Source: Thermoplasmatales archaeon (GTDB lineage Archaea > Thermoplasmatota > Thermoplasmata > Thermoplasmatales > Thermoplasmataceae). Taken from it: a stretch of DNA of 49,589 nucleotides. The stretch spans positions 1 through 49,589 of the forward strand of contig JAJSLM010000008.1 of assembly GCA_026127925.1 (NCBI GenBank), written 5' to 3'. The notes beneath the pieces were generated by a model. That model searched no databases, had not been told where the DNA came from, and was given only the letters and a program-made list of their open reading frames with translations. A program made the translations under genes and the position numbers. Of the stretch, positions 1-7,687 are shown in pieces. Every line of letters begins with the position of its first letter. Position 1 is the first letter of the stretch.

Positions 1-99
1 AGAGGATATTGAAGAACAGAATGGAGAAGAGAAGGAGGTTGAAAGAAAATGTCTCATAAAACAGCGGAAAAACTGTCCAAAATTAGAGGGCGCAGATCA
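1..99 (+). mobile_element. 3' end of an IS3-group insertion sequence, cut by the window edge
   Basis: Positions 3-99 are the exact reverse complement of 49493-49589, and the shared block ends at ...GCGCAGATCA. The block contains the C-terminus of a basic transposase and resembles the 3' end of the complete IS3-type element at 7261-9333, which also ends in CAGATCA. I read it as the right end of an IS3-group element whose body lies outside the window. The flank from 100 on is chromosomal. Confidence 0.75.
3..59 (+). CDS. IS3-type transposase OrfB, last 18 residues only
   Basis: The reading frame gives RILKNRMEKRRRLKENVS and then TAA. This lysine/arginine-rich tail matches in character and position the C-terminus of the OrfB at 9296 (KKMKDKEMERRKNKKR...). 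The rest of the gene is beyond the window. The same tail is encoded on the minus strand at 49533-49589. Confidence 0.6.
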   Translation, partial: RILKNRMEKRRRLKENVS

Positions 100-458
100 A
101 TCCTGTTACTTATCTAATCAGCAACACAGTGGCCGATTTCGAGTGTTGTGGCATTTACTATTCCCCGTGAATTCCTCCTAATGATTCCTGCATATTTTCA
201 CTATCTTCCTTATGGTTGACCTAGCGTCATATGCGATTCATTTCTCCAGGGAGTTTTGCTATGGCACACAACATTCGAAGTGCAATTCTGAAATGGTATG
301 TCCTTCATGTCTAAAGATCAAAAACGCGTATCCCTGACCAGTTCATGGAATCAGAACTGGCTAAAAAGAATATACAAGATCAGAGAACAGTTCCATATAC
401 CGGTTATATGTTAAATAGATCCTGGTATTCCACAACGTTAAAAAATTTTATCTAACGG
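100..458. other. Intergenic, no gene seen
   Basis: No frame on either strand gives a recognisable protein. The last part (about 437-449) is A/T-rich and lies about 15-20 nt before the start codon of the sugar kinase, so it may be its TATA-like element. Confidence 0.5.
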
Positions 459-1454
459 ATGAATACCTTCTGCATGATTCTTGCACTTGATGGAGGTTCC
501 ACTAAGACTCTGGCGGTGGTTATGGACGAGAAATCGCTCGAATTGAAAGGGGTTGGCCTCGGTGGATCAGCTAATTATACCACCGGCTCTCCTAAACATG
601 CCAGCATTGAAATGGAAAATGCAATTAAAGGAGCTTTAAACATGTCGCATATTAAACTCTCGGAAATAAAGAAGAGAATTTTTGCAATCGCTGGAATTGG
701 TGACTCATTAGATGCCACTAATCAAGGCAGATCGATTGTCAATGATCTTATAGGCGATAATTTCGAGGTAATGAACGATGGAATAAGTGCTTATTATCTT
801 GGGAATCTGAATCATGATGGAATCGTGTTTGCTCCAGGAACAGGGAGTGTTGGATATGTAAAGAAAAGAGATAACATGCGCAGAATAGGAGGTTGGGGAT
901 GGGCAATAGGCGATTTTTCGGCTGCTATATGGATTGTCAAAAAAGGGATCGAGGTAGCAATGTTTGAAGAAGATTCGGGCGAAAAAGATCGATTAATCTC
1001 TAAAAGGTTAAACACTTTTTTTGGGTGTAGCTTAAGGGAATTAGTATGGAAAGTTGAAACGAAAACAATACCAAAGGATAAACTATCAAGTTTTGCTCCA
1101 GAATTAGCAAAATTAGCTAGTGAAGGCTACCCACCAGCTTTTTATATATTCAAGAAGTCAGCCGAATATATATCATCACTCACTAACGAAATAATTAACG
1201 AGTTTAGGGAGGAAGAGATAGAAGTATCACTAGTGGGTGGTACAATGCTTGCCGGAGATTTTTATTTAAATCTTCTAAAAAAGAATATGACACACAAATT
1301 TCAAACCTTTTTTGGTTATCAGGTAGTAATTGGTGCCCTAATCTACGCGCTGAGAAAATTTGATTCTGGATTGAGAGAAAGTCTCGCCAAGCAATTAGAT
1401 ACTATCTTATTAGCTGTCCCACAAAAAAAACTTCAAGAGTACCTTAAATTCTAG
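459..1454 (+). CDS. BadF/BadG-type sugar kinase (N-acetylglucosamine kinase/hexokinase-like)
   Basis: Predicted ATP-dependent sugar kinase of 331 residues in the BadF/BadG/BcrA/BcrD ATPase family (ASKHA fold). What is visible is the N-terminal phosphate-1 loop LALDGGSTKT (residues 8-17), a central FAPGTGSVGYV loop matching the 'GTGS' sugar/phosphate motif of archaeal hexokinases and GlcNAc kinases, and a GGWGWAIGD segment typical of this family. Archaeal members phosphorylate glucose or N-acetylhexosamines; which one is used here cannot be told. The start could also be ATG 474, just before the phosphate loop. It stands upstream of a GH31 glucosidase, which fits a role in phosphorylating released sugars. 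It ends in TAG and is followed by a T-run at about 1478-1486 that may stop transcription. Confidence 0.8.
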   Translation: MNTFCMILALDGGSTKTLAVVMDEKSLELKGVGLGGSANYTTGSPKHASIEMENAIKGALNMSHIKLSEIKKRIFAIAGIGDSLDATNQGRSIVNDLIGDNFEVMNDGISAYYLGNLNHDGIVFAPGTGSVGYVKKRDNMRRIGGWGWAIGDFSAAIWIVKKGIEVAMFEEDSGEKDRLISKRLNTFFGCSLRELVWKVETKTIPKDKLSSFAPELAKLASEGYPPAFYIFKKSAEYISSLTNEIINEFREEEIEVSLVGGTMLAGDFYLNLLKKNMTHKFQTFFGYQVVIGALIYALRKFDSGLRESLAKQLDTILLAVPQKKLQEYLKF

Positions 1455-1600
1455 CTCTTTTTCGGTATTTGTTATTTTTTTTTGATCTCTAACCGATACC
1501 GATTCTTATTGGTACCCTTCAGGAATATCCTGCCCAATAACCAGGATATCGAAAATTTATTTTCCACACTTTGCACTTTAACGCGTTTATACATGACAAC

Positions 1601-2608
1601 TTAAGTTACTACGCATATGTTTCTTAGTTCTTTGTTGGGTTTGAGATGTCTGTTGAATTCATCTGAAAGTGCAGTCCTTAGGTTGCTCAATAACTGGAAA
1701 TACCTGTTGTGTGTTGCGTGCTTTTTTACGAGCGTCAATACCCGTTCTATTGGAGTCAACTCCGGTGAATCCGGGCCAGGAAAGAGCAGATCAATACCGG
1801 CGAGGTATGCATAATCAGTAATTAAACTGGCATGGTGGTACAGTGCGTTGTCAAGGACAAATATACAGTCCGGGAATCTTTTGCGATCCAGGGAGAGGAA
1901 CTCCAGGAGTGTTAATGCATTGTACTTTTCCGTGATCTCCGACAGGGGACTGCCATCGCTTATCCTCACTGCACCGAATACACTTATTCCTTTTCTGTTT
2001 GGTTCATGCAGTACTATAGGATCTGCGTCTTCGGGCGGATACCATGCCCTTATCCTGCTTCCATGCTGGTAGAAATGGCATTCGTCAAAAAAAGCGACTT
2101 TCCTTCAAGAAGAAGAGCTACTATTTTTTTCTAAAAGACTCTCTCTTGACATCATCACCTTTTGCGATTACAGGTTTGGGTTTTCTTAGTCGAAAACCTA
2201 ACTTTCAAAATATCCTCTGGCACTGTCTTGTTCCAAGAACAATACCGTATTTCTCCTTAATGTGATGGCTAAGGATTTGCCGTCCCACGGATTCTGCTTG
2301 TAACCAAGATCCATAGGATTCTTCCTCAGGTCTCTTCCTATGGCATCCAGCATGTTTGACAATCTTGGGGACCTGCCCGATCTGATTGGTTCCCTGATGC
2401 CTTTAAAACCTTCTTCCAAGAATATATTAACCCATGTCTCTACACTCTTTGGGCTGTTTCAAAGGATATCGGACACCTCATATGGACTCATCCCGTTTGC
2501 CACGAGTAGAAGCCCATGAAGCCTATGATCATACTTGGAATCATCGCTGTGTCTTATCTCCGCTATGATCTCGCTTTTTCTATCCTCAGGAATTGCTAGT
2601 TTCTTCAT
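1601..2608 (-). pseudogene. Degenerate IS630-family transposase
   Basis: Three pieces in order on the minus strand make one broken DDE transposase. The N-terminus from ATG 2608 has a helix-turn-helix region, then the REPIRSGRSPRLS and RDLRKNPMDLGYKQNPWDG segments typical of IS630/Tc1-like proteins. The middle reads LLLEGKSLFFDECHFYQHG (first catalytic Asp) and the C-terminus has FVLDNALYHHA (second Asp) and PGPDSPELTPIERV (final Glu). An in-frame TGA at 2459-2461 and further stops and frame changes between about 2198 and 2080 mean it cannot be translated whole. No clear terminal inverted repeats could be assigned. It separates the sugar kinase from the alpha-glucosidase. Confidence 0.85.
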
Positions 2609-2718
2609 GGTGTAAGTAAGTGATTGAAGTATTTAAACTACCGAATTAACTTATGACGCTATGTATAATAGGATTGCCTACGAAAAAATGATTAAATAGC
2701 AACAGATGATTATACCGT

Positions 2719-4626
2719 GTGACGGTCAGAATTCTAGAAACAGTAGATTATTATAAAATATCAATTAATGGGTATACGCCAATTGTAAACTTTTCTTTGA
2801 ATCAAGAAGAAAAGGAAATTAATAAGGACATTCAAATACTCCAAGACTATGGATTTAAGATAGACAACTCAGGAAACGATCTAGAAATATTTTTCTCATT
2901 CGAAATAGGGACTCATGTTATTGGACTCGGAGAGAAAGCCTACGGTATCGATAGGAAACGAAAAAAATTTGTTTTTATCAACACAGATCCAGCTGGTTAC
3001 GTTAGGGATAAAGATCCCATATATTTGTCAATACCTTTTTTTATGCAAGTACTAAAGGGAAAAGCCTTAGGAGTTTTTGTCAATTACCCAGGAGAGGTTG
3101 CATTTGACTTTGGTGTAGAGATCTATAATGAAACTAAAATAACAATTAAAGACTCTATGGCCGAACTATTCATATTTAAATATTTTAACGTTCAACAGAT
3201 ATTAAAGGCTTATTTTCGGCTAACTGGAAAGCCGTTTCTCCCACCTAAGTGGAGTATAGGACATACCGTTTCCAGATACTCATATTACCCAGAATCGGAG
3301 GTTATAAAAATTCTAGATGAATATCTAAAGACAACACATGTTGAGGCTATATATTTGGATATTCATTATATGAATGCTTATAGATTGTTTACATGGAACA
3401 ATGAGCTATTTGGCGATGTAAAACACTTGATAGAAGAATTGCACCGGAGAGGAATAAGGATACTAACTATAATTGACCCAAGCATAAAGTTTGATCAAAA
3501 ATATAAAATATTTAAAGAAGGATTGGGGCATTACATAGAGACTAAGAATGGAGATGTTTACCATGGACCGATGTGGCCCGGAGATTCTGTTTTTCCTGAT
3601 TTTCTTAATGATGCTGCAAGACAATTTTGGAAAGCAGAAATCAAAGAATGGGTCTCTCAAGGAATCGATGGCATATGGCTTGATATGAATGAACCAACTG
3701 TTTTGACAGAAAGTCATTTGTTCTCCGAAAACGCCATTCATAATTTAGACAACGGAGAAAAAATTCAACATCTAAAGGTCAGAAATTCCTATCCGTATTT
3801 TCAAAACATGGCAACATATGAAGCATTCAGTGATATTTCCAAAGAGCCATTTATTTTAACTAGATCAGGTTATGCTGGCGTTCAAAAGTATGCAGCAGTA
3901 TGGACAGGAGATAATGTGTCAAGTTGGGATGACATTAAAATGCAAATTTCAATTGTGACAAGTCTCTCTATTTCTGGGATAACAGTTGTGGGGTGTGACT
4001 TGGGAGGATTTTTTGGGGATAGCTCTCCCGAGATGATTTCGGCTTATTACAAAATGGCCCTTTTTTTCCCCTTATTTAGAAATCATAAGATAATAAATGG
4101 TAATGACCAAGAAATTTTCCTGTTACCATCAACTGCAAGAAAACAGATAAAGGAGAGTGTTGATTTAAGATATGATTTTATTGATTACATATTTAGTGTG
4201 CTTTACATGTCGCACAAAGAAGGTCTACCGTCTGTAAGCCCATTGGCATATGAGTTTTCGAGTGATGATGACACGTATTATGTTGAAGATGAATATATGC
4301 TCGGGGGGGCTCTTCTTTATGCGCCACAAATATATAAAAATCAATCTTTGCGCGAAGTGTACTTGCCCAAAGGAAGGTGGATCGATTTCTGGGACAAACA
4401 AGCTATAGAAGGACCAGTATATATCAAAACCTCTGAGGACTACCCGATTTACATGCGAGAAAATTCTTGTGTTATTTATCAGAAAAAGATATTTGTTTAT
4501 GGAATAGGTAATTTTCTATTATACTTGTCTGACAAAGAAGTTCATGTGACTTCAGATGGAAAGAGCATAAAGCTCAGTCCCTTTATTTCGGGTTATTCGG
4601 TTGAGCTGGTTGAGTCTGGCAGATAG
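2719..4626 (+). CDS. malA: GH31 family alpha-glucosidase (MalA-like)
   Basis: Glycoside hydrolase family 31, 635 residues, slightly shorter than the roughly 690-residue MalA of Sulfolobus. The start is GTG 2719. A beta-rich N-domain (about 1-170) is followed by the barrel. The nucleophile is Asp322 in GIWLDMNEP and the acid/base is Asp398 in WTGDN, both in the family context; IYLDIHYM (about 211-218) forms part of the substrate pocket. There is no signal peptide, so it probably acts in the cytoplasm on maltose or short alpha-glucans. It lies upstream of a permease remnant and a TrmB regulator, the normal company of a maltose/trehalose uptake locus. Specificity (glucosidase versus xylosidase) is not settled by the sequence. 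Confidence 0.9.
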   Translation: MTVRILETVDYYKISINGYTPIVNFSLNQEEKEINKDIQILQDYGFKIDNSGNDLEIFFSFEIGTHVIGLGEKAYGIDRKRKKFVFINTDPAGYVRDKDPIYLSIPFFMQVLKGKALGVFVNYPGEVAFDFGVEIYNETKITIKDSMAELFIFKYFNVQQILKAYFRLTGKPFLPPKWSIGHTVSRYSYYPESEVIKILDEYLKTTHVEAIYLDIHYMNAYRLFTWNNELFGDVKHLIEELHRRGIRILTIIDPSIKFDQKYKIFKEGLGHYIETKNGDVYHGPMWPGDSVFPDFLNDAARQFWKAEIKEWVSQGIDGIWLDMNEPTVLTESHLFSENAIHNLDNGEKIQHLKVRNSYPYFQNMATYEAFSDISKEPFILTRSGYAGVQKYAAVWTGDNVSSWDDIKMQISIVTSLSISGITVVGCDLGGFFGDSSPEMISAYYKMALFFPLFRNHKIINGNDQEIFLLPSTARKQIKESVDLRYDFIDYIFSVLYMSHKEGLPSVSPLAYEFSSDDDTYYVEDEYMLGGALLYAPQIYKNQSLREVYLPKGRWIDFWDKQAIEGPVYIKTSEDYPIYMRENSCVIYQKKIFVYGIGNFLLYLSDKEVHVTSDGKSIKLSPFISGYSVELVESGR

Positions 4627-4716
4627 ACAAAATAGCCTAATGATACCGCTTCTGTAAATTTTCGAGGTTAAATGCCTCCAAAGCATCTTCTTATATTTTG
4701 TAAATTTGCACTTTGA

Positions 4717-5046
4717 ATGGTGCTTCCTATGATATGGCGCGGGAATGAAATGTTTTTCTCAAATTTCTCATGTCGACTTAATAATTATGGGTATTCTAGG
4801 ACACATGCTCTCTTCAAAGTTCTTATACCAAGTGCTTTTCTAGCTCTATGGTGGGTCGCATCAGGACCATACACAGATTACGCTCTTGCTGGGCAATTCC
4901 TGACAAGTGCACATCTTTACACGATGGCCATCGGAATGTACTACGTTTCAACGGGAACAGTGTCAATGAATTATAACGTCTTCGCAGCGTTTGCAGTATT
5001 GATGGATATTCCAGAAGTACCTTGTATCAGGATTCTCAATTGGTAA
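4717..5046 (+). pseudogene. Remnant of a MalG-type sugar ABC transporter permease
   Basis: About 75 residues (roughly 4786-5017) look like the C-terminal part of a binding-protein-dependent sugar permease. GYSRTHALFKVLIPSA matches the EAA loop that contacts the ATPase, followed by two hydrophobic segments and YTMAIGMYYVSTG as in MalG-like proteins. The usual protein would have about 280 residues; both flanks of the matching part (before GYSR and after AVLMDIP) are unrelated sequence. I judge it a truncated gene. Its position between an alpha-glucosidase and TrmB suggests a lost maltose/trehalose ABC transporter. Confidence 0.65.
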
Positions 5047-5304
5047 GTATAAATTAGTAAAGAAAAATACGATGCACAATCGATTTGGAACTTGCTAATG
5101 AGATTTAAATACTGTGGCTTTCAAATAAATAATACAGCAGAGCTATCACTTGTTGCCCTGTATGAATCAGTACCTTTAAGACACCCCAAGACGCTGGCAC
5201 TCCTATAACGCGGCATAGAAACGCAGACATCGACCATAGTAGTATTAAGGAATTTTAGGTAATTGTTATTTAACATCTCGGGATATGTTCGATGGTGAAC
5301 TTCA

Positions 5305-6342
5305 TCAATCACTTTTTGCAGTGATATTGGTACTCTTCGTATTTAACCTCAATTCAATCATTCTGGCGTCTTCCAATCTCGCGGTTCTTCCACCAACTGA
5401 ATAAATCTTATCGCGAACTTTAATGAAAAATGTGTGCCTCATACCCAATATCCTTTTGGTTCCGGTGATTATTCCGCTAAGTGTTTGCTCTCTTTTATCC
5501 ATTATGCATTTCATAACTGCGTAGATATTTGATCCTTCTTTTTTGATTTGATCAATAGCTTCACATGCTAGCCAGGTTGTTGATAAAAGTACCGGTTTGG
5601 TTAGATCAAAAGCTGTTACCTGTTTTGAAGGTACCCAGATTGTGTGAAAGAAGTAATAATTGGAGATGTGGATCAGCTCACTGTCATCGAAATAAAGCGC
5701 ATACTTACGATCTGAAACATCGTCTCCGACATTGAGTAAAGCAGAATTTCTGTCAACTATCAATACCTCTGAAGCAGGCGAGGGTCTAATTCTGGATACC
5801 GATCCCTTCAGTTCCAGTAATTTTTGAACAGGCGTGTCAGGAAACATGACTAAGGCAACTGTAACCCCTCTGGCAATTGCTTTTTTCAGATGTTTAAACG
5901 CCAGATCAAATGTGTCGGAGTTTGCAGAAAAAATGACTTCTGTTGAAGCAGAATCGATCATCTTTCTTATCCTTGAAGATATTTGTCTATCATCTTCCAC
6001 CAGCCACACAAAAGGTGTAGGAACCCTGTTCCTGCTTTTATGCAATTCTACGAAATCATCTATTCTGGTGCTCAAGTCTCTGAGCTCATCTATTTGCCTT
6101 TTTGAAGAAACAGACAGGGGGACAGCGCGGTATATCTTTTTCTTTCCAGGGCTGACCTCTATGAATCCTTTCCGCTTGAGTGAATCAAATATATCATAGA
6201 TTCTTGGTTGAGGGACCCCGGAAGCTCTAACAACCTGAGTTGAAGTCTGTTCTCCTTCTATCAACAGTGTCGAAAGAACTTTTATTTCGTACGGGGAAAG
6301 ACCAAATTTTGATAGCCCTTCAAAAATATTATCCGCAGACAT
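5305..6342 (-). CDS. TrmB-family sugar-responsive transcription regulator
   Basis: 345 residues. The N-terminal winged helix (about 10-75) contains LSPYEIKVLSTLLIEGEQTSTQVVRASGVPQPRIYDIFDSL-type TrmB sequence, where 'PQPRIYD' is the recognition helix. The middle (about 105-235) is the PLD-like effector domain and the C-terminus is the sugar-binding domain of TrmB/TrmBL proteins. Known members bind maltose, trehalose or glucose and control sugar ABC transporters or glycolysis. Here its natural target may be gone, since only a permease fragment remains beside it. A TATA-like sequence lies about 20-28 nt before the start codon. Confidence 0.85.
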   Translation of the reverse strand: MSADNIFEGLSKFGLSPYEIKVLSTLLIEGEQTSTQVVRASGVPQPRIYDIFDSLKRKGFIEVSPGKKKIYRAVPLSVSSKRQIDELRDLSTRIDDFVELHKSRNRVPTPFVWLVEDDRQISSRIRKMIDSASTEVIFSANSDTFDLAFKHLKKAIARGVTVALVMFPDTPVQKLLELKGSVSRIRPSPASEVLIVDRNSALLNVGDDVSDRKYALYFDDSELIHISNYYFFHTIWVPSKQVTAFDLTKPVLLSTTWLACEAIDQIKKEGSNIYAVMKCIMDKREQTLSGIITGTKRILGMRHTFFIKVRDKIYSVGGRTARLEDARMIELRLNTKSTNITAKSD

Positions 6343-6360
6343 AAATAAGGATTCATGTAA

Positions 6361-6370
6361 AGTATAAAAA
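6361..6370 (-). promoter_or_regulatory. TATA-like promoter of the trmB gene
   Basis: Read on the minus strand, TTTTTATACT lies 19-28 nt before the ATG at 6342. Such spacing fits a leaderless archaeal transcript. Confidence 0.45.
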
Positions 6371-6405
6371 TGATCTAATTTAATACTTCACTTCTGAGAA
6401 AATTG

Positions 6406-6430
6406 ATATGGCGTCAGAATAGGGCTAGAT
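6406..6430 (+). repeat. Left terminal inverted repeat of the outer IS
   Basis: 15 identical bases (ATATGGCGTCAGAAT) and then AGGGCTAGAT against TCGGTTAGAT in the right copy, about 22 of 25 matching. Confidence 0.8.
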
Positions 6431-6547
6431 TTTCCTGTCATTTCTTTTCATGAGAGCACATGAGGAATGCCTAAATAACGTGGTTTTTCATAGAACTCTG
6501 AGACACATCGGTAGTTTATAATAGTAGTGTGCATATACACTACTACA

Positions 6548-7260
6548 ATGTCGTTCAAAAGAAGAATAAAGAGGGGTGACCGGATATATTACGACGAAGT
6601 TGAGAACGTCAGGGTCAACGGAAAGGTTGTTCAGAAGCATCTGAGATATATAGGAACCAATCCTGACGAACCCACCAACTTCCCCATCGATCATGTTCAT
6701 TTTGGCTACATCGCCATGAGATTAATGCAGGGTGATCTGTCGGCGAATGAGATCCTTGACATGATAGAGAAGATGGGGCACCATGTCCTCAGGGATGACC
6801 TCGAGGCTGTCGGGATAAGGTACCGTTTTAAAAAAAAAGATATTACAGTCTCCCTTTACTACGCCAGGAAATCGAGGAGGCGCAAAGATGCAGAGAATGC
6901 GGGAAAAAACTGAAGAGTGTGAAGACACGTGAAAGGTGTGTCAGAACACTCTCAGGGGAAACACATCTCCGCTTCACACTGAAAAGATGCAGCTGTCGCG
7001 GTATCGATAACAGGCAGATCCTGAAGGCAATTGTTCCGAAAGATTCCAACTTGGACACGAAGTTGATGATCGGCATAGGCATTCTTCGGTGGATCATGGA
7101 CTACCAGAGATCAGAGATACAGACACTCATGGAATCCCGTGGAGTACGTGTATCCACTGGAGAGATATCGAATATGTCAAGGGAATTCCTTCTCCGTTTT
7201 TATTGCATCCACAGAAGGCACATGAAGGATCTCCATCTGGATGAATACATCCTACACCTG
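6548..7260 (+). pseudogene. N-terminal part of the outer IS transposase, frameshifted and truncated
   Basis: From ATG 6548 the frame reads MSFKRRIKRGDRIYYDEVEN and continues to a run of nine A residues (about 6832-6840). Beyond it the meaningful frame is shifted: it continues RYYSLPLLRQEIEEAQRCRECGKKL with a CxxC zinc-binding pair and runs through to ...HLDEYILHL, where the IS3-type element begins. The shift at an A-run could be a mutation or the slippage site used by many transposases. The catalytic core is absent because of the insertion at 7261. Family not recognised with confidence. Confidence 0.65.
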
Positions 7261-7396
7261 TGATGCGACCCATCATTGAGCTGGAACATTATAAGGATAC
7301 TTATATAGAAAAGAGGGAACAGATAGGTTTATATAGGGGGAGAGTCAAGAGAGGGGGAAATTTTAATCTCCTCCTGAATTCTCTGGAGGTGCACGC

Positions 7397-7687
7397 ATGA
7401 CAGGCAAGTTCACAGTTGAACAGAAGTACGAGATCTTGATGGAATCGCTCAACTCTGACGAATCGATAGCAGAAATATGCAGGAAACATGGGGTGGCGCC
7501 TGTGAACTTCAGGAAGTGGAGGGAACGTTTCCTCGAGGGCGGAAAGAAAGCCCTCGCAGATGGACCTTTGGGAAACGAGTACGAGAAGAAGATCGATGAG
7601 CTTACAAGGATCATAGGGGAGCAAACACTTGTTATAAACGAGTTAAAAAAACATCGGCAGGGAGGAGATCAAGATGATATTCCTTAA
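7397..7687 (+). CDS. IS3-family transposase OrfA (DNA-binding)
   Basis: 96 residues. The N-terminus has the IS3 OrfA helix-turn-helix (FTVEQKYEILMESLNSDESI...EICRKHGVAPVNFRKWRERF), followed by a coiled-coil-like leucine region near the end (EKKIDELTRIIGEQTLVINEL). It binds the element's ends and partners OrfB. A strong Shine-Dalgarno GGAGGTG lies before the ATG. It overlaps orfB by 14 nt. OrfB has its own GGAGG at 7661-7665, eight bases before ATG 7674, so it may be translated separately rather than only by frameshifting. Confidence 0.9.
   Translation: MTGKFTVEQKYEILMESLNSDESIAEICRKHGVAPVNFRKWRERFLEGGKKALADGPLGNEYEKKIDELTRIIGEQTLVINELKKHRQGGDQDDIP

Noticed and set aside
5121-5312. 63-codon reading frame on the minus strand next to trmB
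   Set aside because: No recognisable sequence, no ribosome site, and it partly overlaps the trmB 3' end; treated as chance.
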